From Anaerolineae bacterium (lineage in GTDB: Bacteria; Chloroflexota; Anaerolineae; UBA4142), in the NCBI GenBank assembly GCA_027457205.1, contig DAIDTM010000016.1, positions 1 through 29,407 on the forward strand: 29,407 nucleotides of DNA, read 5' to 3'. Shown here piece by piece: positions 15,759-23,568 of the stretch (the first letter of the stretch is position 1; every line of letters begins with the position of its first letter). The position numbers and the translations under genes are program-made. Under the pieces are notes generated by a model. The model worked only from the letters and a program-made list of their open reading frames with translations, was not told the DNA's origin and did no database searches.

Positions 15759-15778
15759 AATAACACGCCGATGTTATT
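15759..15778. repeat. Small A/T-rich hairpin
   Basis: AATAACA and TGTTATT form a 7-bp stem with a 6-base loop in the intergenic region between the cyclase and the LysE gene. Confidence 0.35.
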
Positions 15779-15803
15779 GTTTGTTTCTCTGCCATTGACT
15801 GCT

Positions 15804-15884
15804 CAACCTCCCGCAGGTTGAGTCGGTTGCTGGCTGTGACCGGGAATTGTTCGATCAATCAAGAAGGCAACCTGCGGGAGGTTG
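15804..15884. repeat. Nested palindromic element
   Basis: A 17-bp sequence CAACCTCCCGCAGGTTG (15804-15820) has a perfect reverse-complement copy at 15868-15884. Each arm is itself a hairpin, CAACCT/AGGTTG. The 47 bases between the arms hold no gene. This resembles a REP-pair or mini-MITE. Confidence 0.65.
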
Positions 15885-15914
15885 GGCTGAGTACTGCCAC
15901 TGAATTGACTTGCG

Positions 15915-16538
15915 TCACGCGGCGATACTCAACAGCGCGACCAGACCAAACGCCGTGATGATGACGCCAGAAAATCGGTTGACCCATTGCAGCGCGAACG
16001 AATTGACGCGCGAACGTAGCCAAGCCACGCCGCCGCTTAGGACGAGCCACCACAACGCCGAGCCGAGAAACACGCCGGCGACGAGCGTCGCGGCGGTGCG
16101 ATAATTGCCATTCGCGTTCGCGATGCCCAGTCCGGCAAAAATCGCCGCGAACGAAATAATCGTCATTGGGTTGGTTACGGTCAAAAAGAAAGTTGAGGCG
16201 TACGCGGCGACGAGATGGCTGCCTTCGGTCACCGCCGTTTGCGCTTGCTCCGCCGGTTTTGCCAGGAGCGTTTTGATGCCGAGGTACACAAGAAACGCGC
16301 CGCCGATGAGACGCAGCGCGATCCGTTGATCGATCAGGATGTTGGAGATGAACGTCAGTCCGAACGCGGCGATGAAGCCATAACAGGCGTCCGCCGACGC
16401 CGCGCCCAAGCCGGACACCAGACCCGCCGCGCGTCCGTCTGCGAGCGTGCGCCGGATACAAAGAACGCCGATCGGTCCGACCGGCGCAGCAATCGAAAAG
16501 CCAATGGCGAGTCCACGAAGAAGAAAGGTCAGGTCCAT
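15915..16538 (-). CDS. LysE/RhtB-family amino-acid exporter
   Basis: A 207-residue inner-membrane protein with about six hydrophobic segments. The N terminus MDLTFLLRGLAIGFSIAAPVGP carries the family's G-x-x-x-(A/P)GP motif, followed by GLVSGLGAASADACYGF. Family members export lysine, threonine or homoserine-type compounds; the substrate here is not assigned. The ATG at 16538 is preferred because homology begins there. It follows the lipoprotein gene by 40 bases on the same strand. Confidence 0.9.
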   Translation of the reverse strand: MDLTFLLRGLAIGFSIAAPVGPIGVLCIRRTLADGRAAGLVSGLGAASADACYGFIAAFGLTFISNILIDQRIALRLIGGAFLVYLGIKTLLAKPAEQAQTAVTEGSHLVAAYASTFFLTVTNPMTIISFAAIFAGLGIANANGNYRTAATLVAGVFLGSALWWLVLSGGVAWLRSRVNSFALQWVNRFSGVIITAFGLVALLSIAA

Positions 16539-16578
16539 TTTATTTGTCGGGGCGCGGTGTATCGCGCTCCGACCCATT

Positions 16579-17817
16579 TCAATATTCCACCGTGACCAGT
16601 TTCGGCGCGACGTGATCCTCGACGATCCGCACATCTTCCTGAATCAGCCCGACCCAGTAATACACGTTGATGCGCGGTGGCTTGTCGATGATGCGGACGC
16701 TGCCGCTTACCGTCACGCGCTGTCCCGGCATCAAGTACAGGTACTCGTTGCCGTCGATCGTGACGTGTTTCAATTCTTGGTTCGATCCCAACTGCCAGCG
16801 ATACGGGTACGGTCGACCGATGCTGTTCCCATCCGAATCCAAGCCGACGCGCCACACGCCCGGCTGCTCGTAATCGCCCAGCGTGTTGAAATTCTGGCTC
16901 GTCGTGTACACCGTGCCCGGCTCCGGTCCGCTCGTCCGAATCGGCACGGGACCGACATTCTCCACGGTCACAGTGAACGTTAGCGTTCCACCCAGCGGCA
17001 CGAGCAGCGCGTTCGGCGCGGTGACCAAACTGGGCAGCGCTTGCGGCGACCAATCGACGCCGGCGTTGGAGATGGTGGCGCGCGGAATGCCGCCTTCCGA
17101 AATCGTCAATTTCTTGGAAACGGTCGTGCGGTTGCCAACCGCGTCCACCGCGTCCACGACGACATCGTATGTCCCATCCGGCGGCGGCGTTGCGCCCAGA
17201 TCGATGCCGCCGTCGTAATCGTACTCGTGTGGACCCGCGCAACTCATTCCATTTTTCGTGCAGACCGTCGTCTGCTTCTCCGCGATTTCGTACCGATTCT
17301 TTCCGTCCGTCAGATAAACATCCACCTTCGCCGGCTTGGTCAGGTCATAGTGGATTGCGACGCGGTCGTTGATGCCATCCTGGTTCGGCGTGAAGGAATT
17401 GGGGAAAACGGTAAAGTTGAGAATCTGCGGCGGCGTCGAGTCCGCGCCGGTGATCGTCAGCGTCTTTTCCACTTGGGCGACCTGACCCGCCGCGTTCTTC
17501 GCTTCGACGACGACGGTGTACTTGCCATCGGGCAGTACGCGGTCGTTCACCGCGCCGCTGAAAAGCGCCTCGTACGATCCCGCCGCGCGCGGCTGATCGA
17601 TCCGAAAATCGTGCCGCACGCCTTGCGCGTCGATCAAGTAAATCGAAACGTTCGCCGCGCGACCCACCGAATAGCGAATCGTCGTCGACGGATTCACGCT
17701 GCCGGCGTACGGCGAGATCGCGTCCGGGTTGATCGAGACTTGATCGATCAACGCGCCGCTCGCGCATGCGCTGAGCGCGAAGAGAAGCAATCCCATAGCC
17801 AAAATTCGTCTGAGCAA
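16579..17817 (-). CDS. Lipoprotein with FlgD/Ig-like domains
   Basis: A 412-residue exported protein. I choose the TTG at 17817, which has GGGAGG five bases upstream and gives the signal MLRRILAMGLLLFALSAC with lipobox LSAC, so C18 would be lipidated. Two FlgD-type Ig-like repeats follow, with PDGKYTVVVEAKNAAGQV and PDGTYDVVVDAVDAVGN as matching ends, and a segment SFTPNQDGINDRVAI that is typical of gliding and C-terminal-export proteins. The C-terminal third is a further beta-rich domain with no family I recognise. It lies 94 bases after the glycosyltransferase, and may be an unrelated surface protein. Confidence 0.8.
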   Translation of the reverse strand: MLRRILAMGLLLFALSACASGALIDQVSINPDAISPYAGSVNPSTTIRYSVGRAANVSIYLIDAQGVRHDFRIDQPRAAGSYEALFSGAVNDRVLPDGKYTVVVEAKNAAGQVAQVEKTLTITGADSTPPQILNFTVFPNSFTPNQDGINDRVAIHYDLTKPAKVDVYLTDGKNRYEIAEKQTTVCTKNGMSCAGPHEYDYDGGIDLGATPPPDGTYDVVVDAVDAVGNRTTVSKKLTISEGGIPRATISNAGVDWSPQALPSLVTAPNALLVPLGGTLTFTVTVENVGPVPIRTSGPEPGTVYTTSQNFNTLGDYEQPGVWRVGLDSDGNSIGRPYPYRWQLGSNQELKHVTIDGNEYLYLMPGQRVTVSGSVRIIDKPPRINVYYWVGLIQEDVRIVEDHVAPKLVTVEY

Positions 17818-17911
17818 ACTAACCTCCCGAACGTGGAACACGGTCACAGTTTATCCGCAAAGCGGCGCGGAGTCAATTCGCTGCGCCTCAAGTTCTGAGC
17901 CGGCGACAAGT

Positions 17912-20332
17912 TCAGCGCGCGACCTCAATCTTCGCGGCGATGACGCTGTTGCCGCCGCGATCCACCGGCAGGCGCGCGCCAGTCGCCGGGTCGTACAGCC
18001 CTACTTCGATTTGGTATGTACCCGCCGGCGCGTTCGCGTCGATTGGAACGCGGTACGTGTCCGACACGATCTCATTGGGCAGCCACGCGGTCGTCGGATA
18101 TGCGCCGTCGCGCGGCACGCTATCGATTTGACCCCACAGCGGATTATTTTGTTTCGGATTGAACTGTGCGCCAACGAGATGCACGAACGCAGTGTAACTG
18201 GTCGCGATGGGACGGTCGGCGCGCCAGTAGAGCGTGATGGGCACGGCGTCGCCGGCGCGGAACTGGGTCTGCGGCAAATCGTAGCCGACGAGATGGATCG
18301 AATCGCCAAAGCGATAGTCCGTTGGATGCGTGATCGCGCCTGCCGGCGCGATGCCGGCGCGCGGCTCGACGCGTAACCGCGCCAGTTCCATCGCGCCGAC
18401 CTGAATGCTGAAATCGCCACTCGCGTCCGGCGGAATGACCAGATCGGTCTCGACACGCACGCGCGTACCCGCCGGTACCGGAACGGTCTGCGAATTGATT
18501 TGTGCCGCGCTGGCGTTCCGCGCGTTCCAGTACGTGACGACGCGCGCGGTATCGCCCGCCTGCGCTTCGTGGATTGGCAAATCGAAGCCGAGCAGTTGCA
18601 AATCGGCGTTCACTTGCGCCGCGCGGAGGTTCTGCGGCACAAAATCCGCGTCCGCGACGTTCGTCAGGTCGCGGGGCGCGGCAGCGTAAAGCACCAGCCG
18701 CTTGTCGCCAAACGTTTTCTCGAAACGCTGGGGCAGTTCGCGCGCCAACCGCGCCTCGAGCAAGTGCTGCGGATCGGTCGCCAGCGCGTCGGGAATCACG
18801 ACCAGCCAGACGGCGTCGTGCTGCGTCAGCGCGCGCTGCGCCAGCGTATCGGCATTTGCCGTGTTCATCGGCGCGCCGTTCGGTACGCCGAGCCAATCGA
18901 GCGGCGCGCGCAGATAGTACAGGAACGTGGGCCACTCCTGATCGGTATCGAGCAGCACCACGTCGCCTTGCCGCGCGAAATCGTTGATCGTGTTTGCCAG
19001 CGTCGCATAATCGTCGGTCAGGCGGCGCGTGGCGTAATAATCGTTCAGCACGAACGCGCTGGCGGCGAAGACGAACAGGACTGCGAAAACCGCGACATAG
19101 CGCGAAAGCCGCGCAAGGAGCGCGACGCCGAGCGCGAGCAGCATCACGTAGGCGGGCGACAGAATCAGCAGATAGCGCGGCTGAATCTTCGGCGCGAAGA
19201 AGGAGACCGGAGTCAGAGAAAGAATGTAGATGAGGATGGGCGGCAGTACGACGATCAGAATGAAGAGCAGTGAGTAGTGGTTAGTGGACAGTGGATAGCC
19301 ATCCTGCTTTCTGACTACTAGCCATTGACCGCTGACCACTGGCAGCGCTGCGATGATCGTCAGAGCAATCGTCAGGGCAGCATAGTTGTCGATGTTTGTC
19401 GTGACGCCGAGCGGCAGCACGGTCGCGACGAGTTTCAGGAATAACGAGAAATCGAACGCGGGCGCGGCGCTCCACGCGGCGGCGTTTTGCAGGTAGACGT
19501 ACATCCACGGCGCGAACAGCGCGGCGGCGAGCGCATTCGCAATAAACCAATTACCCAATGAGCCAATGAGCCGAACTTCTGATGCGTGATGCGTGATGTG
19601 TGACGTGTAAAAAGCGCGGGCGAAGACGATGAGCGCGTAGAGGTTCACCGCGAGGAGCACCAGCGCGGCGAGATAGTGCGTCCACATCGCCAGCGCGGCG
19701 AAGACAGCGTAGCCGAATAGCGAAAGGCGAATCGCTGACTGTGGCAAAATGCGCCACAGCCATGGCGAGCGCCGCACGGGCGAATCCGAAATCTGAAACA
19801 CTTGCGCCGCACGCAAGTGCAGGTGTCTGAAATCTGAAATCAGGTCTAACGCAAACCACACCGCCGCGAACGCGAAGAAGATCGACGGCGTATAATTCTT
19901 GATGTCCTGCGACCACCAGATGTCAAAGCGCGCCGTCGCGAGAAACGCCGCGGCGAGGACGCCGATCCACGCGCCGCCGATGCGCTTGCCGATGCGGTAC
20001 AGCAGCGCGACCGTCAGTACGCCGAACGCGAGCGAGAGAAAACGCCCGGCGAACGCGTCCGTGCCGGCGAGCATATTCCAAAAGTGCAGCATCCAGTAAT
20101 GCAGCGGCGGATGCTCGTCCGACGCGGTGCGCCACGCGATCCACGCCAAATCTTTTTGCGACAGCCAGACGCTCCAGCCCTCGTCCCACCAAACGTTCTT
20201 GTCGGCGAGACGGTAGGCGCGCAAAAAGAACGCGCCCAGGACAGTCGCGTAAGTGACGAGTGATGAGTGACGAGTGATGTGAAACGTGAAACGTGAAACG
20301 TAATTCGTCTGTCGTCTGTCGTCTGTGATCAT
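17912..20332 (-). CDS. GT39-type (PMT_2) membrane glycosyltransferase with C-terminal beta domains
   Basis: A large polytopic enzyme that would move a sugar from a polyprenyl-phosphate carrier on the outer side of the membrane. About 806 residues from ATG 20332, which overlaps the upstream stop as ATGA. The first outer loop has the catalytic-type NVWWDEGW (about 47-53) and DEHPPLHYW (72-80). About ten hydrophobic segments extend to near residue 450. The C-terminal part holds at least two beta-rich repeats (LLGFDLPIHEAQAGD and HLVGYDLPQTQFRAGD). Four stretches encoded by short tandem repeats interrupt the membrane part, including the first 25 codons. Confidence 0.88.
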   Translation of the reverse strand: MITDDRRQTNYVSRFTFHITRHSSLVTYATVLGAFFLRAYRLADKNVWWDEGWSVWLSQKDLAWIAWRTASDEHPPLHYWMLHFWNMLAGTDAFAGRFLSLAFGVLTVALLYRIGKRIGGAWIGVLAAAFLATARFDIWWSQDIKNYTPSIFFAFAAVWFALDLISDFRHLHLRAAQVFQISDSPVRRSPWLWRILPQSAIRLSLFGYAVFAALAMWTHYLAALVLLAVNLYALIVFARAFYTSHITHHASEVRLIGSLGNWFIANALAAALFAPWMYVYLQNAAAWSAAPAFDFSLFLKLVATVLPLGVTTNIDNYAALTIALTIIAALPVVSGQWLVVRKQDGYPLSTNHYSLLFILIVVLPPILIYILSLTPVSFFAPKIQPRYLLILSPAYVMLLALGVALLARLSRYVAVFAVLFVFAASAFVLNDYYATRRLTDDYATLANTINDFARQGDVVLLDTDQEWPTFLYYLRAPLDWLGVPNGAPMNTANADTLAQRALTQHDAVWLVVIPDALATDPQHLLEARLARELPQRFEKTFGDKRLVLYAAAPRDLTNVADADFVPQNLRAAQVNADLQLLGFDLPIHEAQAGDTARVVTYWNARNASAAQINSQTVPVPAGTRVRVETDLVIPPDASGDFSIQVGAMELARLRVEPRAGIAPAGAITHPTDYRFGDSIHLVGYDLPQTQFRAGDAVPITLYWRADRPIATSYTAFVHLVGAQFNPKQNNPLWGQIDSVPRDGAYPTTAWLPNEIVSDTYRVPIDANAPAGTYQIEVGLYDPATGARLPVDRGGNSVIAAKIEVAR
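19272..19343. repeat. AGTGGNN-type degenerate heptamer block inside GT39 gene
   Basis: Units such as AGTGGTT, AGTGGAC and AGTGGAT are followed by roughly complementary units on the far side. It encodes a polar loop of about 24 residues (near VSGQWLVVRKQDGYPL). Confidence 0.6.
19553..19610. repeat. CCAATGAG and GCGTGAT tandem units inside GT39 gene
   Basis: Two CCAATGAG units are followed by GCGTGAT, GCGTGAT and GTGTGAC. In frame they encode a histidine-rich loop (FYTSHITHHASEV). Confidence 0.6.
19776..19845. repeat. TCTGAAA units around a hairpin inside GT39 gene
   Basis: TCTGAAA-type units flank an 8-bp hairpin CACTTGCG (19799-19806) / CGCAAGTG (19812-19819). The block is in frame and encodes a loop with HLHLRAAQVFQISDS. 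Confidence 0.6.
20253..20330. repeat. Heptamer tandem array at the 5' end of the GT39 gene
   Basis: Four GTGAYGN units, three exact GAAACGT units, and, after AATT, three exact CGTCTGT units fill 74 of 78 bases. The array supplies the ATG and the first 25 or so codons of the protein. Confidence 0.75.
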
Positions 20333-20724
20333 TTCCCCGCGCTGCCCAAGCCAACGAGCGCGACGCCAAGACCAACGACCAACGATCCAGCCACGCGCAA
20401 TGGGTTCAGCCCCTCGCCGAGAAAAATCCACGATTCAACGACGACGATGACGTAGCTCAACGCAAGCATCGGGTACGCCAGACTGAGCGGCACGCGCGAG
20501 ATGACCGACAGCCAGAAGATCGAGCCGCCGCCAAAACCGATAAAGCCGATCCAGATATTGGGATTGGTAAAGATTTTGATCAGCATCGGCGCAATGGTGG
20601 AAACCGATACGAAATCAAATACGCCGATTTCGTTCATGCCCTTTTTCAAGAACAATTCACCGGTCGTGCTAAAGAGCATGGCGGGCAAGAGCCACAGCAA
20701 GGCAATTATAGTTTCGCGTGACAA
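20329..20724 (-). CDS. Small EamA/SMR-type membrane protein (possible sugar-lipid flippase)
   Basis: A 131-residue protein with four hydrophobic segments. MSRETIIALLWLLPAMLFST and KKGMNEIG are followed by GFGGGSIFWLSVISRVPLSLAYPML, which is typical of EamA/ArnE/ArnF-like half-transporters. The start is a TTG at 20724 with GGAGG five bases upstream; the longer frame to 20793 reads repeat DNA and is not supported. Its position between the aminotransferase and the GT39 gene, with an ATGA overlap into GT39, suggests it moves the polyprenyl-linked sugar across the membrane, as ArnEF do. That is inference. Confidence 0.82.
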   Translation of the reverse strand: MSRETIIALLWLLPAMLFSTTGELFLKKGMNEIGVFDFVSVSTIAPMLIKIFTNPNIWIGFIGFGGGSIFWLSVISRVPLSLAYPMLALSYVIVVVESWIFLGEGLNPLRVAGSLVVGLGVALVGLGSAGK

Positions 20725-20741
20725 GACAACCTCCGAGCGAT

Positions 20742-20793
20742 GACCGAAGACGGAGGACGGAAAATCCGTCCTCGGTCGTCCGTCCTCTGTCAT
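20742..20793. repeat. GACGGAG-type heptamer block with a hairpin
   Basis: Heptamers of the GACGGAR type form a 9-bp hairpin GAGGACGGA (20753-20761) / TCCGTCCTC (20765-20773). It fills the gap between the degT stop and the ribosome-binding site of the EamA gene. Confidence 0.6.
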
Positions 20794-21887
20794 GGTTTGA
20801 ATTCGTTCACCGCTTGCGCTACCGCGCGCACATCATCCAGCGGCAGTTCGGGGTACAGCGGCAGCGACAAGATTTCGCGCGCGAGCCGCTCCGCGACCGG
20901 CAAATCGCCCTCGCGGTACCCCAGGTTGGCGTACGCGGGCTGCCGGTGAATCGCGTGCGGATATTGAATCGCGGTGCCGATGCCGCGCGCCTGCAAGTGC
21001 GCGGCGAGTTCGTCGCGGCGCGCGGATTGAATGACGTAGAGGTGGTACACCGCCTGCCCGTACGCCATTTCGCGCGGCGGCGCGATGGCGCGGAGCAGTT
21101 CGGTATAGAGCGCCGCGCGCTCGCGCCGCGCCGCGTTCCACGCGTCGAGGTGGCGCAGTTTGACGCGCAAGACCGCCGCCTGCAGCTCATCGAGACGCGA
21201 GTTGGTTCCCTTGATATCGCTGGAATAGCGTTCGCGCCAGCCGTACTGCCGCAACAAGTCCACCCGTTCGGCGAGCGCCGCGTCGTTCGTGACGATTGCG
21301 CCGCCATCGCCGTACGCGCCGAGATTCTTCGTTGGATAGAAACTGAATGCAGCGATGTCGCCGTATGCGCCGACGCGCTTGCCGCGGTACGTCGCGCCGT
21401 GCGCCTGCGCGCAATCTTCGAGCACGAAAATACGCGGAGCGTGCGCGTGCGCCAAGTGAAGGATCGGATCGAGATCGGCGCTCTGTCCGAAGAGGTGTAC
21501 CGGGATGATCGCTTTGGTGCGCGGCGTGATCGCGCGTGCGAGTTGTTCGACATCGATGAGCATCGAGTCGGGACGCACGTCGCACAGCACTGCGCGCGCG
21601 CCGGTCATTTCGATGGCAGCCACGGTGGCGACCGCCGTATTCGGCACGGTGATGACCTCATCGCCCGAGCCGACGCCGAGCGCGAGCAGCGCGAGATGCA
21701 GCGCTTCGGTGCCAGAGCCGACGCCGATCGCGTGCGCCGCGCCGATGTAGGCGGCAAATTCTTTCTCGAACGCTTTGACTTCGGGTCCGAGGATGAACCA
21801 GCCGCTTTTCAGGACGCGCGCAGTCGCGGCGTCGATTTCGGGCTGAATCGATTCATATTGCTTGGTTAGGTCGAAAAAAGGAACCAT
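20790..21887 (-). CDS. DegT/DnrJ/EryC1/StrS-family sugar aminotransferase
   Basis: A PLP-dependent enzyme that aminates a keto sugar nucleotide. The 365-residue product shows MVPFFDLTKQY at the start, SGTEALHLAL for phosphate binding (58-67), the aspartate that pairs with the PLP ring in LEDCAQAHGA (D158), and the lysine that forms the internal aldimine in SFYPTKNLGAYGDGG (K187). GGAG lies four to five bases before the ATG. It is downstream of the epimerase, so the two likely work on the same nucleotide sugar for a surface glycan. Confidence 0.94.
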   Translation of the reverse strand: MVPFFDLTKQYESIQPEIDAATARVLKSGWFILGPEVKAFEKEFAAYIGAAHAIGVGSGTEALHLALLALGVGSGDEVITVPNTAVATVAAIEMTGARAVLCDVRPDSMLIDVEQLARAITPRTKAIIPVHLFGQSADLDPILHLAHAHAPRIFVLEDCAQAHGATYRGKRVGAYGDIAAFSFYPTKNLGAYGDGGAIVTNDAALAERVDLLRQYGWRERYSSDIKGTNSRLDELQAAVLRVKLRHLDAWNAARRERAALYTELLRAIAPPREMAYGQAVYHLYVIQSARRDELAAHLQARGIGTAIQYPHAIHRQPAYANLGYREGDLPVAERLAREILSLPLYPELPLDDVRAVAQAVNEFKP

Positions 21888-21906
21888 CGTACTCCACGTT
21901 TCGACA

Positions 21907-21920
21907 TTTGAACGTTCAAA
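21907..21920. repeat. 14-bp perfect palindrome upstream of degT
   Basis: TTTGAACGTTCAAA lies in the 44-base gap between the epimerase stop and the aminotransferase start, within a run of GTTC/AACG-rich short repeats. Confidence 0.5.
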
Positions 21921-21931
21921 CGTTCCAACGT

Positions 21932-22927
21932 CTACCAGTAATGCTCTTTATATTGGCGGTAATACTCGAGTGTTCGCTTTAATCCCTCGCGCAAATTAAC
22001 GCGCGGCTGCCAACCCAGCTTGCCGCGAATCTTGCGATAGTCGGCGTAATAGTCGCCGATGTCAATCGGCTTGCGGTCGGCGGGGTACGGGATGATTTTA
22101 TAATTTCCGCCGGCGTTCACCTCGACGCACAGCGCGGCGAGATCGCGCAGATTGATCGTTTCGTCGCTGCCAAGATTGAGCACGAGTCCGTTCGCGTCGT
22201 CGGTGGTCGCGGTGAGCAGCAGCGCGTCGACGACATCGTCCACGTGATTGAAATCGCGCACTTGCGTCCCATCGCCCCAGATTTCGATTGGCGCGCCGTC
22301 GACGAGTCGGCGGACCCAATCGCCGAGGAAAGTCTGCCGCGCGTCCTTGACGCGCATCCGCGCTCCGTACGTGTTGGTGAGGCGCAGCGACACCGCGCGA
22401 ATGTGGTACACGTTGTTGTAGAGGATGTGGTACCACTCGCCCGCCATTTTGTTGATGCCGTTCACGTCGGCGGGATGCAAGAGATGGCGTTCGTCCACCG
22501 GCAAATAGTCCGGCTTGCCGTAGATCTGGCGCGTGCTGGCGTAGACGATTTTGACGCGCGGGTTTTGCTTGCGGCACGCCTCCAGGATCGACAGTTGCGC
22601 GCGGCAGTTGATTTCCAAGTCGGTGTACGGATCGCGCATCGAATCGAGGTGCGACGTTTGTCCCGCGAGGTTGAAGAGAAAGTCGCGCCCCTGCACGAGA
22701 TAGTCCATCGAGTACTCGTCGCGCACATCCGCGATATTGACGCGCACGCGGTCTTCGATGCCGGCGATATTGAACAGGTTGCCGCCGTACTCCGGGATGA
22801 GCGAATCGACCAGCGTCACGCGCGCGCCGAGCTCGACCAGTCGCCGCGCGAGGTTGGAGCCGATAAAGCCGAGTCCGCCGGTGATGAGGCAGTCGGCATT
22901 ATCTAGGTTTCGGATTTCTTTTGCCAT
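21932..22927 (-). CDS. NAD-dependent sugar-nucleotide epimerase/dehydratase
   Basis: A 331-residue extended SDR enzyme. The NAD-binding loop TGGLGFIGS (16-24) and the acidic residue at the end of strand 2 (D41) are clear, and YASTRQIYG lines the active site. The usual catalytic Y-x-x-x-K reads N156-G-I-N-K160 here, so the tyrosine is replaced by asparagine. SLRLTNTYG and the C-terminal LGWQPRVNLREGLKRTLEYY are normal for the family. The start overlaps the end of the restriction enzyme gene by 25 bases. The substrate is not assigned; a UDP- or GDP-sugar is likely. Confidence 0.88.
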   Translation of the reverse strand: MAKEIRNLDNADCLITGGLGFIGSNLARRLVELGARVTLVDSLIPEYGGNLFNIAGIEDRVRVNIADVRDEYSMDYLVQGRDFLFNLAGQTSHLDSMRDPYTDLEINCRAQLSILEACRKQNPRVKIVYASTRQIYGKPDYLPVDERHLLHPADVNGINKMAGEWYHILYNNVYHIRAVSLRLTNTYGARMRVKDARQTFLGDWVRRLVDGAPIEIWGDGTQVRDFNHVDDVVDALLLTATTDDANGLVLNLGSDETINLRDLAALCVEVNAGGNYKIIPYPADRKPIDIGDYYADYRKIRGKLGWQPRVNLREGLKRTLEYYRQYKEHYW

Positions 22928-23568
22928 TGTTGTTTGATTCGTTTGAAATAATCCATACGTTCATTAATCTTGCCGATCTCTTTCGGGTAGAACTCAAGTA
23001 ACACATCGCACAATTCGAGCATCCATTTCTTCCGAGAGTAACTTTCATTAACCTTGATTACATTCGCATTGGCAATTTGAATTTGTCCCCACCCCAACGC
23101 ACCGATAGTCAGACAATCCCAGGCGAGAAACTCAATTGGGATAAAATGCGCTTGAGACACCTTTGCGCGTGTTTCGGTGATCGAATAATTGACCATCAAG
23201 ACAACAAAATAGTTGTTGTCATCCTCGTAGAAACGCGCGAGTCGCTCTACCGAAGTTAGATTTGGCATATTAAAGTGCGTTTCCAAACGATGCGTTTTCA
23301 CATCCACGATATAATAAAAGCCGGCGGGATCAGAGAACGCCAAGTCTGCCATTGCCCGCCGAGCAAATTGAGCGGAGTACTCTACGCTCAAATCGCCTAA
23401 AAGCAATTGAAAGTTTTCCGAAAGAACAGTCTGAATCGCATCGCCAACGGCGCGCGGACTAGCGGCGGTGCGTGCCGATAGAAAATCCGGTTGAGCGTTT
23501 AAGAGTTTGACAATTGCCTTTTCGATTTTCTTGTACCGACCCGTATAGAAAATTCGGCTTTTGGTCAT
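22903..23568 (-). CDS. Type II restriction endonuclease (PD-(D/E)XK)
   Basis: A 221-residue protein I place as the endonuclease partner of the adjacent methylase. It has the nuclease pattern D75 in MADLAFSD, then D89-V-K91 in YYIVDVKTH, which fits PD-(D/E)XK metal and catalytic residues. I do not recognise the recognition specificity. The start overlaps the methylase stop as ATGA, so the two are translated together, and the stop overlaps the epimerase start. The stretch is clearly more AT-rich than the glycan genes on both sides, which fits acquisition by transfer. Confidence 0.72.
   Translation of the reverse strand: MTKSRIFYTGRYKKIEKAIVKLLNAQPDFLSARTAASPRAVGDAIQTVLSENFQLLLGDLSVEYSAQFARRAMADLAFSDPAGFYYIVDVKTHRLETHFNMPNLTSVERLARFYEDDNNYFVVLMVNYSITETRAKVSQAHFIPIEFLAWDCLTIGALGWGQIQIANANVIKVNESYSRKKWMLELCDVLLEFYPKEIGKINERMDYFKRIKQQWQKKSET

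Noticed and set aside
20253..20330. CRISPR array
   Set aside because: Units are seven bases, directly adjacent, with no spacers and no cas genes nearby.
20725..20793. Longer start of the EamA protein at 20793
   Set aside because: The extra 23 codons are heptamer repeat DNA; the TTG at 20724 has a proper GGAGG.
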